Part shown: positions 63,976 through 64,000 of the stretch, in pieces | Position numbering within the stretch: the stretch's first letter is position 1 | Layout of the letters: every line of letters begins with the position of its first letter | Made by a program: the position numbers and the translations under genes | Notes under the pieces: model-generated | Told to the model about the DNA's origin: nothing | Database searches by the model: none | What the model saw: the letters and a program-made list of their open reading frames with translations, nothing else | Assembly (NCBI GenBank): GCA_020634395.1 | Contig: JACKBU010000010.1 | Location: 1-64,000, forward strand | Source: Ardenticatenaceae bacterium | GTDB taxonomy: Bacteria > Chloroflexota > Anaerolineae > Promineifilales > Promineifilaceae | Length of the DNA stretch: 64,000 nt | Reading direction: 5' to 3'

Positions 63976-64000
63976 TTTGTCCAGAGCACAATCTTATGAG

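Overview
The window looks like chromosomal DNA of a filamentous or biofilm-forming member of the Chloroflexota (Anaerolineae/Ardenticatenia-like). This rests on the gene mix: large FtsX permeases with paired ATPases, CUT1 sugar transporters with lipoprotein binding proteins, GH130/GH94 phosphorylases, a subtilase ending in YLPIVLKP, and no outer-membrane export genes. It also rests on base composition: most of the window is GC-rich and crowded with the palindromic octamer ACGGCCGT. The assignment is an inference; no rRNA or tRNA is present.

Left part (1-18,000): the end of a probable GH15 enzyme, a DUF4058 start fragment, and a GH3 glycosidase whose 3' end carries one of two ~67 bp direct repeats bracketing a PIN toxin/Phd antitoxin pair. 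A MacAB-like export operon follows (adaptor, giant FtsX permease, two ATPases, one fused to an AbrB-like domain). Then come GH130, a ChbG/YdjC deacetylase, a PIG-V-like membrane mannosyltransferase, two CUT1 permeases without a binding protein, and a DUF1269 protein.

Sugar locus (15,629-28,100): a leftward cluster of solute-binding lipoprotein, two permeases, GH4, BadF-type sugar kinase, GH18 lipoprotein and GH94 phosphorylase. Upstream are a LacI regulator and another glycosidase lipoprotein, each preceded by TGTAA-TTACA operators. Together these could degrade a GlcNAc-containing glycan outside the cell, import the disaccharide, phosphorolyse it and phosphorylate the released sugar.

Middle (28,300-34,150): lysine 2,3-aminomutase, two patatin-like lipases, an iron-type alcohol dehydrogenase, an SCP2 protein, and a 610 bp gene-free stretch with a candidate structured RNA and terminator. 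Next, 34,079-45,900 is a surface-polysaccharide cluster (two O-antigen ligase/polymerase-like proteins, WecG/TagA, GT4, GT2, acetyltransferase, two sulfotransferases, flippase, Wzz-like). Its central part is AT-richer and nearly free of the octamer, suggesting acquisition.

Right part (45,985-64,000): a granule-type locus (SCP2, a zinc-motif/repeat protein, two phasin-like proteins, PhaR, CoxG-like protein) without a PHA synthase; galE, a GT39/GT83-like enzyme, a pabB-pabC fusion, proC, an OSBS/N-acylamino-acid racemase with its COG3375-type acyltransferase, a 1,780-residue subtilase, and a prepilin peptidase that may be expressed from a leaderless mRNA. Many intergenic spaces carry short-unit inverted repeats of several unrelated sequence types.
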